Positions 1 to 8,322 of a stretch of DNA of 64,000 nucleotides are shown piece after piece. The notes below the pieces were generated by a model. That model ran no database searches, was not told the origin of the DNA, and saw only the letters and a list, made by a program, of their open reading frames with translations. The position numbers were made by a program, and so were the translations under genes. Source of the stretch: Sulfitobacter sp. JL08 (lineage in GTDB: Bacteria > Pseudomonadota > Alphaproteobacteria > Rhodobacterales > Rhodobacteraceae); contig NZ_CP025815.1 in assembly GCF_003352045.1 (NCBI RefSeq), positions 4,154,001 to 4,218,000 of the forward strand, read 5' to 3'. How positions within the stretch are numbered: the stretch's first letter is position 1; every line of letters starts with the position of its first letter.

Positions 1-932
1 CGCCTGAACGTGTCCTCGCAATCGGCGATGGGGACCACGGCCAACTTGCGGCTCAGACCCTCTGAATACCCCTGTCGCAAACCGCGCATCATCGCGCTGA
101 CATCGCGCGGCTCAAGCCCGCCGGTAACCATGTGCCGCAACAGCCGGTTGCGTTCGTTATTCTGTACTCTGGCCCATACCTGCGCCCGCTTTGCCGTGTC
201 ACAATGCTTGCCCAGATAAACAGCCCAACTTGCCCCGATCTGGAACAGATCACGGGGCACACGGTTGGACTTACGGCTCGAATTACCTTGGTACCCGTGA
301 TGGACTTCGGCCAGTGGTACAAGCGCTGTCAGAACGCCCTGCTTTGCCAGCCGCATGTTCACATCTGCATCATCATGGAAATAGCGAAAGGCCGGATCAA
401 AACCACCCATCTTTGCCAGAACAGGCCGTCGGAACGCCATGTTAGTGCCTTGGGTCTTTATCGCCGTCGCCGGTTTCGGCGTCAGAACAACCGGTTGGTC
501 CGCGCTCAGATTAAGGCTTGTCTCCACCCCTTCCGCATCGATGGTACGGGCTTTCCACTGATAGGATATTCCGTTTCGCGCGCGGACGTATCCGCCTGCC
601 GCACCAACATCACGGTATCTGAAAGGTTCGGTCAGATAGGTCAGCCATGATGGTTCAGGCACGGCATCATCGTCGATAAAGGCCACGATCTCACCTGCTG
701 CATGCAGAATACCTGTGTTTCGGGCCGCAGAAATGTTGGCTTCGTCAAAAGGAATGCACTTGATCGCGGCTCCCAAGGCAGAGCTTTCGATCGCCGCGAC
801 CCCGTTCTGATCTGCAACAACGATCACCTCGAAACAGGGATACCGTAACTGCCCCAGCGCCGTAACACAGCGCACCAGCGCCTTGGGTCGATCCCGGCTG
901 ACGACGATAACGCTGACGGGTATGGGGGTCAC
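1..932 (-). CDS. Family 2 glycosyltransferase, C-terminus cut by window edge
   Basis: The frame is open from a GTG at 932 to the window edge, giving about 310 residues with no stop. The protein begins MTPIPVSVIVVSRDRPKAL, the usual GT-A opening, and has the metal-binding acidic triplet FIDDDAVPEPSW at residues 86-97, followed by a conserved region around AFRRPVLAKMGGFDP that fits GT2 acceptor-side sequence. The GTG overlaps the kdsB stop (GTGA), so the two genes are translationally coupled. It probably transfers a sugar from a nucleotide donor during cell-surface polysaccharide synthesis; the acceptor cannot be predicted. The kdsB neighbour hints at a Kdo-containing glycan. There is no ATG near the start. 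Confidence 0.85.
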   Translation of the reverse strand, partial: MTPIPVSVIVVSRDRPKALVRCVTALGQLRYPCFEVIVVADQNGVAAIESSALGAAIKCIPFDEANISAARNTGILHAAGEIVAFIDDDAVPEPSWLTYLTEPFRYRDVGAAGGYVRARNGISYQWKARTIDAEGVETSLNLSADQPVVLTPKPATAIKTQGTNMAFRRPVLAKMGGFDPAFRYFHDDADVNMRLAKQGVLTALVPLAEVHHGYQGNSSRKSNRVPRDLFQIGASWAVYLGKHCDTAKRAQVWARVQNNERNRLLRHMVTGGLEPRDVSAMMRGLRQGYSEGLSRKLAVVPIADCEDTFR

Positions 933-1732
933 TCTATCCCCATTTGCGCCATCATCTGTTCAATTTTGGGCACATCCTGCGGGTTGTTCAACTCCCAGAA
1001 CTGCCGCCCCCGCGCGTCTACTTCCACGCAAAGAACCGGGCGGCCGTTTTCCATGAACCGCAACTGCTCCAACCCTTCGAGTTGCTCCAGCGGGCCAACC
1101 GGCCAGTCCGGATACGCGCTTAACGCATCGGGTTTGAACGCATAGACGCCCACATGATGGAACACCGGCGTCAGTTCGGACTCTTCGAAAGACTGGCTGA
1201 CATAGGGCACCACCTCTTTCGAAAAATAAAGCGCGGCATGGTTACGGGCAAAAACGGCCGTTGTACCACCAACCCGGCCCGCCTTGCGATCATTCAGAAA
1301 CCCGTTCAGCGTTGCGCCGTCACATTGCAAAACCGGCGTTGCAACCTGTGCTTCCGGTGCGTTTTGCAATCCTGCGATCAACGCCTCGACGAACCAGGGC
1401 GGTGTCAAAGGTGCATCACCTTGCAGATTGACGACGATTTCATAGCTTTCGACCAGCGCCGCGTGCGCCTCGGCGCACCGTTCGGTTCCGTTCAGACAAT
1501 CCGAAGATGTCATCACAACCTCGGCCCCGAACGCTTCTGCGGCCTGCCGGATACGATCATCATCGGTTGCCACAACAACGCGATCAACGCCCTTTACAGC
1601 GCGGGCCGCATCCCAGCTGCGTTCAATCAGGCTTTTCGAGACGCCACCGGCCCCTTTCAATGCGACCAGCGGCTTGCCCGGGTATCTGGAAGACTGGTAG
1701 CGGGCGGGAATGACAATCAGAACGGACATCAT
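929..1732 (-). CDS. kdsB: 3-deoxy-manno-octulosonate cytidylyltransferase (CMP-Kdo synthetase)
   Basis: This cytosolic enzyme activates Kdo with CTP to give CMP-Kdo for lipopolysaccharide or capsule assembly. The N-terminus carries the family signature IPARYQSSRYPGKPL (about residues 8-22), followed by the nucleotide-binding stretch VVVATDDDRI and NLQGDAPLTPP. At 267 residues it is slightly longer than the usual 245-260. Start is ATG at 1732, overlapping the cysQ stop as ATGA; the ATG at 1729 directly after it is equally possible. It sits between cysQ and a glycosyltransferase in one minus-strand operon, which supports a surface-glycan role. A related nucleotidyltransferase specificity cannot be excluded from sequence alone. 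Confidence 0.88.
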   Translation of the reverse strand: MMSVLIVIPARYQSSRYPGKPLVALKGAGGVSKSLIERSWDAARAVKGVDRVVVATDDDRIRQAAEAFGAEVVMTSSDCLNGTERCAEAHAALVESYEIVVNLQGDAPLTPPWFVEALIAGLQNAPEAQVATPVLQCDGATLNGFLNDRKAGRVGGTTAVFARNHAALYFSKEVVPYVSQSFEESELTPVFHHVGVYAFKPDALSAYPDWPVGPLEQLEGLEQLRFMENGRPVLCVEVDARGRQFWELNNPQDVPKIEQMMAQMGIE

Positions 1733-2526
1733 GGCGCTTTCAGGTCTACACCCGGTGCGTAGGCAATGAAAAACGGGTTTGCAAAACCGTCTTTGCCGTA
1801 CATCAGTGGGGAATGGTCTTCGAACCTGACAACGTCACCCCCGGCACCTTTCAGAACGGCATGACCGGCAGCGGTATCCCATTCCATCGTGCGCCCGACC
1901 CGTGGGTAAAGATCGGCCTCTCCGGTCGCAACCAGACAGAACTTTAACGACGATCCTGCGCTTTTCATGTCGTTCACGGCATATTTGCCGATGTAGTCAT
2001 CTGTTGCCTGATCCCTGTGCGACTTTGATGCGACCACCAAAAGAGCCGAATTGTCAGGTTTAGAGACTGATATCGGGCTGCACTGACCGATACTGTCTTT
2101 CTTGAATGGCCCCTGTTCTTCAACAGACTGACCGTCCGCGCGGGTGAAGAACATGCGATCTTTCGCGGGTGCGTATACGACACCCCGTGTCGGAACCCCT
2201 TTTTCAACCAAAGCGATGTTGACGGTAAAATCACCACGCCGGTTGATGAATTCCTTGGTGCCATCCAGCGGATCAACGATCAGAAATGTATCACCTTTCG
2301 CGCTGTGCGATGCTGCCTGTTCTTCCGTCACCAGCATCATATCGGGAAATGCCAGTCTTAACCCATCCGAAATAATCGCGTCGGCGGCTTCATCTGCTGC
2401 GGTTACGGGGCTTTCGTCTGATTTTACTTTCACATCGAAATCGTCGGAATCGTAAATATCCATGATGACCTCGCCGGCTTTCAATGCCAGTTCACGGATC
2501 ACAGGCACAAGGACCTCATAATTCAA
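1729..2526 (-). CDS. cysQ: 3'(2'),5'-bisphosphate nucleotidase
   Basis: A member of the inositol-monophosphatase-like, Mg-dependent phosphatase superfamily, 265 residues. The metal-binding motif DPLDGTKEF lies near residues 84-92 and the second signature WDTAAGHAVL near the C-terminus. CysQ hydrolyses 3'-phosphoadenosine 5'-phosphate (PAP) to AMP, removing the by-product of sulfate activation and sulfotransfer. It is the first gene of the cysQ-kdsB-glycosyltransferase operon and is divergent from the ABC permease at 2644. A sulfated surface glycan could explain the pairing with polysaccharide genes, but that is inference. A PAP-generating sulfotransferase-like protein is also encoded in the window at 45682-46398. 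Confidence 0.88.
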   Translation of the reverse strand: MNYEVLVPVIRELALKAGEVIMDIYDSDDFDVKVKSDESPVTAADEAADAIISDGLRLAFPDMMLVTEEQAASHSAKGDTFLIVDPLDGTKEFINRRGDFTVNIALVEKGVPTRGVVYAPAKDRMFFTRADGQSVEEQGPFKKDSIGQCSPISVSKPDNSALLVVASKSHRDQATDDYIGKYAVNDMKSAGSSLKFCLVATGEADLYPRVGRTMEWDTAAGHAVLKGAGGDVVRFEDHSPLMYGKDGFANPFFIAYAPGVDLKAP

Positions 2527-2643
2527 AGGAATACTCCTGTTGTCACTCTTGTTGAAATGTCTTCACTTGATCTTTATGCTTGCCACATATCGGAACATCA
2601 AGAATTCCGTGTCACGTTCCCCGCTCAAAAGGGCAAATCAGGC

Positions 2644-3465
2644 ATGTTTCAATACGAACGCAAGCAATCAATGTTTGGGTCCGCTCTTTCCCTGTTAGAG
2701 CTGATCTATCATTCCGTTGTCCGCAGCGTGCGTAAAACGCACGGCAATGCGTTTCTGGCGATTGCCACGAACATGCTTCAGGCCGTCATTTTCGTGGCGG
2801 CCTTTTTCTTCATGTTTTCGATCCTCGGTTTGCGCGGCGCGGCGTTGCGCGGTGATTTTCTGATTTACATCATGACAGGCATTTTCCTGTTTCTGACGCA
2901 TATCAAAACAGTCGGGGCTGTTGTCGGTGCTGAAGGCCCGGCAAGCCCGATGATGCAACACGCCCCCATGAATACGATTGTCGCAATTGCGGCCGCCGCA
3001 TTCGGCGCGCTTTACATACAGGTACTGTCGCTTTTCACGATCCTGTTCATTTATCACGTGGCCTTTACGCCCCTGGTGATTGATCAGCCTGTCGCGACAT
3101 TCGGAATGTTGTTGCTGTCGTGGTTCACCGGTCTGGCGGTCGGGATCGTGTTTCTGGCGATCAAGCCCTGGGCGCCCGGTTTTGTCACGATTGCCAGTAC
3201 GATTTACCAGCGCGCGAACATGATCGCGTCGGGCAAGATGTTTGTGGCCAACTCTTTACCAACATTCATGTTGAACCTGTTTGACTGGAACCCGCTGTTT
3301 CATTGCATCGATCAATCGCGCGGATTTGCATTTATCAACTACAACCCCCGATACACGTCCGTTGAATATCCGCTTATCGTTGCGGTGGTCCTGATCATGA
3401 TCGGATTGATGGGTGAGTTTTACACCCGGCGGCATGCATCTGTCAGTTGGGGTGCGCGCCTGTAG
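2644..3465 (+). CDS. ABC-2 type transporter permease, capsule-export-like
   Basis: An integral membrane protein of 273 residues from the ATG at 2644 (MFQYERKQ). An upstream in-frame start at 2557 would add 29 residues, but the sequence from 2644 looks like the true N-terminus for this family and follows an AAAAGGG stretch. Several hydrophobic segments can be seen, including LQAVIFVAAFFFMFSIL, TIVAIAAAAFGALYIQV, GMLLLSWFTGLAVGIVF and LIVAVVLIMIGLMG. The pattern resembles KpsM/Wzm-type permeases that move polysaccharide across the inner membrane with an ATPase partner. No ATPase gene is adjacent. Divergence from cysQ-kdsB supports a surface-glycan role, by inference. Confidence 0.7.
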   Translation: MFQYERKQSMFGSALSLLELIYHSVVRSVRKTHGNAFLAIATNMLQAVIFVAAFFFMFSILGLRGAALRGDFLIYIMTGIFLFLTHIKTVGAVVGAEGPASPMMQHAPMNTIVAIAAAAFGALYIQVLSLFTILFIYHVAFTPLVIDQPVATFGMLLLSWFTGLAVGIVFLAIKPWAPGFVTIASTIYQRANMIASGKMFVANSLPTFMLNLFDWNPLFHCIDQSRGFAFINYNPRYTSVEYPLIVAVVLIMIGLMGEFYTRRHASVSWGARL

Positions 3466-3501
3466 CTGACGCCTGAATTCGCAGGCTCAGCCGTGCGTCA
3501 G
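3466..3501. terminator. Inverted repeat in the convergent gap of permease and alkB
   Basis: CTGACGC at 3466-3472 is complementary to GCGTCAG at 3495-3501, and a smaller hairpin GCCTG/CAGGC (3471-3475 with 3482-3486) lies inside. It occupies the 32-nt gap between two convergent genes and runs into the alkB stop codon. There is no U-run, so it may serve as a weak bidirectional end or mRNA 3' stabiliser rather than a classical intrinsic terminator. Confidence 0.35.
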
Positions 3502-4100
3502 GTCGCTATACGCAATGTCAGATTTATGCGCCCGCCTTTGGGCAGCAATCGCGACGAACCGAACCTGATCCGGTCTATGCCATGATAGGCAAGGCGCGCA
3601 TCGCCCGTCATCACCACAACGTCGCCCGATTGTAACCAGACAGATCGGGTTTGCCCGCCCCGTTTCGTTTGGCCGACCCGAAAAAGGGCATCATCACCCA
3701 GCGATACGGATACAACCGGCCAGTTCAGATCTGCCTCGTCCTTGTCTTGATGCAACGACATACGCGCATTTTCTGAATAGAAGTTTATCAAACAACTGTC
3801 CGGCAGGCGATCAACTCCGGAAACCTGTCGCCAGATATCCAGCACCTGATCGGGAATCTCGGGCCAGACTGTGCCCGCCGGATGGGTTTGCGCATAACGG
3901 TATCCGCTTTGGTCAGAATACCATCCGACAGATCCCGCCGAAGTCATGCGAACGCTCATTTTTTGGCCCTGCGGTGTCTGCGGCGAAAACATCGGAGCTT
4001 GCGCAATGACCTGCCGCAAATCCTCGACCAGCGACGCTTGTGCCCCCGGTGACAACAGGTCTTTGTATATATCAAAGCCGTGAAAGCTCAGCTTTTTCAT
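3498..4100 (-). CDS. alkB: Alpha-ketoglutarate-dependent dioxygenase AlkB
   Basis: Fe(II)/2-oxoglutarate-dependent enzyme that oxidatively removes methyl groups from N1-methyladenine and N3-methylcytosine in DNA and RNA. The iron ligands are visible as LHQDKDEADL (HxD) and the distal His in AYHGIDRI, and the 2-oxoglutarate-binding Arg residues as RINLTLR at the C-terminus. The start chosen is ATG at 4100 (MKKLSFHG), preceded by AGGAAAACAGGCT; a TTG at 4130 and an ATG at 4118 are in frame but have no ribosome-binding site. Length is 200 residues, normal for short AlkB proteins. It is convergent with the ABC permease and divergent from dnaK. Confidence 0.88.
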   Translation of the reverse strand: MKKLSFHGFDIYKDLLSPGAQASLVEDLRQVIAQAPMFSPQTPQGQKMSVRMTSAGSVGWYSDQSGYRYAQTHPAGTVWPEIPDQVLDIWRQVSGVDRLPDSCLINFYSENARMSLHQDKDEADLNWPVVSVSLGDDALFRVGQTKRGGQTRSVWLQSGDVVVMTGDARLAYHGIDRIRFGSSRLLPKGGRINLTLRIAT

Positions 4101-4172
4101 AGCCTGTTTTCCTGTCATTGACGAAACCAAGTTAAAAACCTTGAAGATTCACAAAAATGCTGTGGGTTCAGC

Positions 4173-4203
4173 GGTTGCAGGGGTCAAAGTCGCTCCTTAT
4201 ATA
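4173..4203 (+). promoter_or_regulatory. Putative heat-shock (RpoH-type) promoter of dnaK
   Basis: GGTTGCA at 4173-4179 and CCTTATATA at 4195-4203 are separated so that the TTG-like element lies 17 nt before CCTTATAT. This resembles the alphaproteobacterial RpoH consensus (CTTG, 16-17 nt, CYTATNT). It would leave a leader of roughly 100 nt before dnaK. No CIRCE inverted repeat (TTAGCACTC / GAGTGCTAA) is present here, so HrcA control of dnaK is not indicated. Confidence 0.5.
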
Positions 4204-4315
4204 CGGCTGGAAGCGCGGAAACGGCAATGTCGGGGCCGCACAACCAGATCGGGGTCAGGATGCCGAAACGGGTCCAGCCCTCGTGTCATCGCCTTGAAAA
4301 GAAAAGGGATCAAAT

Positions 4316-6220
4316 ATGGCTAAAGTAATTGGAATTGACCTTGGAACGACAAACAGCTGCGTTGCAATCATGGACGGCTCTCAGCCCCGTGTGATTGAAA
4401 ACGCCGAAGGCGCGCGCACGACGCCGTCTATTGTCGCCTTTACAGATAATGAACGTCTCGTTGGACAACCTGCAAAACGGCAGGCTGTGACCAACCCCGA
4501 CAACACGATTTTTGGCGTCAAGCGCCTGATCGGTCGTCGCAACGACGATCCGGATCTGGCCAAGGACAAGAAAAACCTGCCGTTCAACGTAATTGATGGT
4601 GGCAATGGCGACGCATGGGTCGAAGCCAAGGGCGACAAATATTCCCCCAGCCAGATCTCTGCGTTCATCCTCGGCAAGATGAAAGAAACGGCTGAAAGCT
4701 ATTTGGGCGAAGAAGTCAGCCAGGCGGTTATTACCGTTCCCGCGTATTTCAATGACGCCCAGCGTCAGGCCACGAAAGATGCCGGCAAGATCGCCGGTCT
4801 GGAAGTGCTGCGGATCATCAACGAACCGACAGCCGCCGCGCTGGCATATGGTCTGGACAAGGAAAACACCCACACAATCGCGGTCTATGACCTTGGCGGC
4901 GGTACGTTCGACGTCACCATTCTGGAAATCGACGACGGCCTGTTCGAAGTGAAATCGACTAACGGGGATACGTTCCTTGGCGGTGAAGATTTTGACATGC
5001 GCATCGTCAACTATCTTGCCGACGAGTTCAAAAAAGAGAACGGCGTTGATCTGACCAAGGACAAAATGGCGTTGCAGCGTCTGAAGGAAGCTGCCGAAAA
5101 GGCCAAGATCGAACTGTCTTCGTCCTCGCAGACCGAAATCAACCAACCGTTCATCTCGATGGATCCAAAAGGCGGTCAGCCTTTGCACCTTGTCATGAAA
5201 CTGACCCGTGCCAAGCTGGAATCGCTTGTATCCGATCTGATCAAATCGTCGATGAAACCCTGCCAGGCCGCTTTGAAAGATGCAGGTCTCAGCACGTCCG
5301 ACATTGACGAGATCGTTCTTGTCGGCGGTATGACCCGCATGCCCAAGGTTGTTGAAGAAGTCACTAAATTCTTCGGAAAAGAGCCACATAAAGGCGTCAA
5401 CCCGGATGAAGTTGTTGCACTGGGCGCAGCCATCCAGGCCGGTGTTTTGCAGGGCGACGTAAAAGACGTTGTGCTGCTCGATGTGACACCGCTGTCGCTT
5501 GGTATCGAAACTCTGGGCGGCGTATTCACCCGCCTGATCGACCGCAACACGACGATCCCGACGAAGAAGTCACAGATTTTCTCGACCGCCGAAGACAACC
5601 AGAATGCCGTGACCATCCGGGTGTTCCAGGGTGAACGGGAAATGGCAGCCGACAACAAGATCCTTGGTGCCTTCAATCTGGAAAACATCCCGCCGGCACC
5701 GCGCGGCATGCCCCAGATTGAAGTGACCTTTGATATCGACGCCAACGGTATTGTGGCTGTCGGGGCCTTGGATAAGGGCACCGGCAAAGAGCAAAAGATC
5801 ACGATTCAGGCATCTGGCGGTTTGTCCGATGAAGATATCGAAAAAATGGTCAAGGACGCCGAAGAGAACGCGGAATCCGATAAGGAGCGCCGTGAACTGA
5901 TCGAAGCGAAGAACCAGGCGGAAGGCCTGATCCATTCGACCGAAAAGTCGATGGAAGAGCATTCGGACAAGGTGGACCCAACCACGATCGAAGCGATCGA
6001 ACTGGCCATTGTGGCGCTGAAGGACGAGATTGAAACCGACAATGTCGGCAAAATCAAATCCGGCATCCAGAACGTGACCGAAGCGGCCATGAAACTGGGT
6101 GAGGCAATCTACAAATCCAGTCAGGAAGCCGACAACGAGCCTTCGGCAGCCGACGAGGCGCATGACGACGATATTGTTGATGCCGAGTTCGAAGATCTGG
6201 ATGACGACAAACGTGCCTAA
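4316..6220 (+). CDS. dnaK: Molecular chaperone DnaK (Hsp70)
   Basis: ATP-dependent cytosolic chaperone that binds exposed hydrophobic peptide stretches, working with DnaJ and GrpE (both in this window). The 634 residues match the family length. Visible are the N-terminal phosphate-binding signature [12 protein letters not shown], the second signature [13 protein letters not shown] near residue 190, [12 protein letters not shown] near residue 335, the linker region [18 protein letters not shown] before the substrate-binding domain, and the acidic tail ending [11 protein letters not shown]. The ribosome-binding region is AAAGGGATCAAAT before the ATG. dnaJ follows 78 nt downstream, with a strong hairpin between them. 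Confidence 0.98.
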   Translation: MAKVIGIDLGTTNSCVAIMDGSQPRVIENAEGARTTPSIVAFTDNERLVGQPAKRQAVTNPDNTIFGVKRLIGRRNDDPDLAKDKKNLPFNVIDGGNGDAWVEAKGDKYSPSQISAFILGKMKETAESYLGEEVSQAVITVPAYFNDAQRQATKDAGKIAGLEVLRIINEPTAAALAYGLDKENTHTIAVYDLGGGTFDVTILEIDDGLFEVKSTNGDTFLGGEDFDMRIVNYLADEFKKENGVDLTKDKMALQRLKEAAEKAKIELSSSSQTEINQPFISMDPKGGQPLHLVMKLTRAKLESLVSDLIKSSMKPCQAALKDAGLSTSDIDEIVLVGGMTRMPKVVEEVTKFFGKEPHKGVNPDEVVALGAAIQAGVLQGDVKDVVLLDVTPLSLGIETLGGVFTRLIDRNTTIPTKKSQIFSTAEDNQNAVTIRVFQGEREMAADNKILGAFNLENIPPAPRGMPQIEVTFDIDANGIVAVGALDKGTGKEQKITIQASGGLSDEDIEKMVKDAEENAESDKERRELIEAKNQAEGLIHSTEKSMEEHSDKVDPTTIEAIELAIVALKDEIETDNVGKIKSGIQNVTEAAMKLGEAIYKSSQEADNEPSAADEAHDDDIVDAEFEDLDDDKRA

Positions 6221-6238
6221 GCACGGAATGGAGTGATG

Positions 6239-6271
6239 TGTGGGCCGGTTCATTTAGCGAACCGGCCCACA
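6239..6271 (+). other. Strong hairpin between dnaK and dnaJ
   Basis: TGTGGGCCGGTTC (6239-6251) is perfectly complementary to GAACCGGCCCACA (6259-6271) around a 7-nt loop. An outer pairing CGGAA/TTCCG (6224-6228 with 6276-6280) could extend it. There is no U-run. It probably lowers read-through or protects the dnaK 3' end, allowing more DnaK than DnaJ from one operon. Confidence 0.6.
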
Positions 6272-6298
6272 TGCGTTCCGCAACAAGGGTAGTTTCCC

Positions 6299-7453
6299 AT
6301 GGCAAAACGTGACTTTTACGATGTGCTGGGCGTCAGCAAAGGCGCTTCGGGCGACGAGATTAAAAAGGCTTATCGCTCCAAAGCCAAAGAGTTGCATCCT
6401 GACCGCAACGCCGACAACCCAAAGGCCGAAGCGCAATTCAAGGAAGCGAACGAAGCCTACGAAGTACTGAAAGACGCTGACAAGAAGGCCGCCTACGACC
6501 GATTTGGCCATGCCGCTTTCGAAGGCGGAATGGGTGGTGGCGGAAGACCCGGTGGCGGCTTTGGCGGCGGCCATGGCGATTTTTCCAGCGCGTTTTCCGA
6601 CGTATTTGATGACCTGTTCGGTGATTTCATGGGCGGCCAGCGCGGCGGCGGCGGTCGCAACCGTGCCGCGCGCGGATCAGACCTGCGCTACAACCTGCGC
6701 GTTTCGCTAGAAGAGGCATATTCCGGCCTTCAGAAAACCATCAACGTCCCGACATCGGTCAGTTGTGGTTCGTGCGAAGGATCAGGTGCCGAAGGCGGCG
6801 CCGAGCCGACAGCCTGCCCAACCTGTTCGGGCATGGGGAAAGTACGTGCCCAACAGGGGTTTTTCACGGTTGAACGGACATGTCCGACATGTTCGGGCAT
6901 GGGCCAGATCATCAAGAACCCCTGCAAATCCTGTAGCGGTGCAGGCCGCGTCGAAAAAGACCGTGCCTTGAACGTGAACATCCCGGCAGGTGTTGAAACC
7001 GGCACCCGCATCCGTTTGGCCGGCGAAGGCGAAGCGGGAATGCGCGGCGGACCGTCTGGTGATTTGTACATTTTCGTCGAGGTATCGCCCCACAAACTGT
7101 TCGAACGCGACGGCACGAACCTCTACTGCCGGGTGCCCGTATCCATGTCGACCGCCGCATTGGGCGGAAACATAGAAGTGCCGACCATAGATGGCGGACG
7201 GGGCCGGGTGCAGATACCGGCAGGCAGCCAGTCGGGCCGGCAGATGCGCTTGCGCGGCAAAGGCATGCCCGCGCTTCGCGGTGGCGGCACTGGCGATATG
7301 TTCATCGAACTGGCGGTTGAAACGCCTGTGAACCTGACCAGCCGTCAGAAAGAGCTGTTGAAGGAATTCGAAGATCTGTCCGAGAACAACAATCCCGAAA
7401 GCAGCAGCTTCTTTTCATCGGTAAAGTCTTTCTGGGACTCGATGAAAGGGTAG
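6299..7453 (+). CDS. dnaJ: Co-chaperone DnaJ (Hsp40)
   Basis: Stimulates DnaK ATPase activity and delivers unfolded substrates. All parts of a type I J-protein are present in 384 residues: the J-domain with HPD ([10 protein letters not shown]) at about residues 31-40, a Gly/Phe-rich linker ([16 protein letters not shown]), four CxxCxGxG zinc repeats beginning [24 protein letters not shown] and CKSCSGAG, and a C-terminal peptide-binding region. It lies 78 nt after dnaK and is probably co-transcribed, with a hairpin in the gap that may tune the ratio. Confidence 0.98.
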   Translation: MAKRDFYDVLGVSKGASGDEIKKAYRSKAKELHPDRNADNPKAEAQFKEANEAYEVLKDADKKAAYDRFGHAAFEGGMGGGGRPGGGFGGGHGDFSSAFSDVFDDLFGDFMGGQRGGGGRNRAARGSDLRYNLRVSLEEAYSGLQKTINVPTSVSCGSCEGSGAEGGAEPTACPTCSGMGKVRAQQGFFTVERTCPTCSGMGQIIKNPCKSCSGAGRVEKDRALNVNIPAGVETGTRIRLAGEGEAGMRGGPSGDLYIFVEVSPHKLFERDGTNLYCRVPVSMSTAALGGNIEVPTIDGGRGRVQIPAGSQSGRQMRLRGKGMPALRGGGTGDMFIELAVETPVNLTSRQKELLKEFEDLSENNNPESSSFFSSVKSFWDSMKG

Positions 7454-7525
7454 AACCGCCTGTCTGGTCTCTTTTTACGGGTCCGAAAATCGATCCTGCG
7501 CGGCAGCTGTTAATCATATTGTAAC

Positions 7526-7542
7526 CAGCCTGCGACAGGCTG
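7526..7542 (+). other. Small hairpin just upstream of the radC start
   Basis: CAGCCTG (7526-7532) pairs perfectly with CAGGCTG (7536-7542) around a CGA loop, ending 5 nt before the ATG at 7548. It occupies the place where a ribosome-binding site would lie; no purine-rich site is otherwise visible there. It may limit translation from 7548 or indicate that the ATG at 7635 is used. Confidence 0.45.
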
Positions 7543-7547
7543 TCTGC

Positions 7548-8309
7548 ATGGCATATAATTCAAGCTCTTTCGCTGATCAGCCCCTGCCGTTTCTGACGGA
7601 CGAGGCATCGCCTGTGCCCGTTTCGGCGGGCAAGATGCCGTCTTACATCGCAAATCACCGCACACGCCTGCGCGCCCGATTCAGGCTGGGCGGCGCGCAC
7701 GCATTGCCTGACTACGAAATGCTGGAACTGGTACTGTTTCGCGCGATACCCCGCCAGGATGTAAAACCGCTGGTGAATCTTTTGCTGACAGAGTTTGGCG
7801 ATTTCAATCGCGTCATCACCGCCGCACCGGAACGTCTGATTCGCGTCAAGGGCGTGGGTGAGGCGGTGATCACCGAATTGAAAATTGTAGAAGCCGCAGC
7901 TCATCGTCTGGCCCGAAGCCGCGTGATGGACAGACAAGTGATTTCCAGTTGGGATGCCGTTCTGGATTATTGCCATACGACAATGGCGCACCGCGAAACC
8001 GAACAGTTTCGGGTTCTTTACCTTGATCGCAAGAACACGTTGATCGCGGATGAAGAGCAGGCGGAAGGCACTGTTGATCATGTTCCGGTTTACCCGCGCG
8101 AGATTGCCAAACGCGCGCTTGAATTAAACGCATCGGCTTTGATTCTTGTTCACAATCACCCATCCGGAGATCCAACGCCGTCCGAAGCAGACATTGCAAT
8201 GACATCCCAGATCGCGACCGCAACCGATGTGCTGGGGATCAGGTTGCATGATCATCTGATCGTCGGAAAATCAAAAGAGATCAGCTTTCGCGCACAGGGG
8301 CTGTTGTAA
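7548..8309 (+). CDS. radC: RadC-family JAB/MPN domain protein
   Basis: A 253-residue RadC (UPF0758) protein. The N-terminal half has helix-hairpin-helix-like sequence (NRVITAAPERLIRVKGVGEAV, split around residue 95) and the C-terminal half a JAB1/MPN metalloprotease-like domain with the motif HNHPSGDPTPSEAD. The family was linked to DNA repair by old genetics, but its biochemical role is unsettled. Starting at 7548 leaves a non-conserved N-terminal extension; the ATG at 7635 (MPSYIANHRTRLRARF) follows GGCGGGCAAG and would begin at the conserved part. It is convergent with the OmpA-domain gene 13 nt downstream. Confidence 0.9.
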   Translation: MAYNSSSFADQPLPFLTDEASPVPVSAGKMPSYIANHRTRLRARFRLGGAHALPDYEMLELVLFRAIPRQDVKPLVNLLLTEFGDFNRVITAAPERLIRVKGVGEAVITELKIVEAAAHRLARSRVMDRQVISSWDAVLDYCHTTMAHRETEQFRVLYLDRKNTLIADEEQAEGTVDHVPVYPREIAKRALELNASALILVHNHPSGDPTPSEADIAMTSQIATATDVLGIRLHDHLIVGKSKEISFRAQGLL

Positions 8310-8322
8310 TCGCGGCCTGCTG

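Noticed and set aside
132-650. Plus-strand frame at the left edge
   Set aside because: The minus strand encodes a clear GT2 enzyme across the same bases, so this is a shadow.
4141-4323. 60-codon frame upstream of dnaK
   Set aside because: It overlaps the dnaK start and the putative promoter, has no ribosome-binding site and no conserved character.
4310-5389. 359-codon open frame antisense to dnaK
   Set aside because: Mirror of the dnaK codon bias; low-complexity hydrophobic/Phe-rich translation, no ribosome-binding site and no recognisable family.
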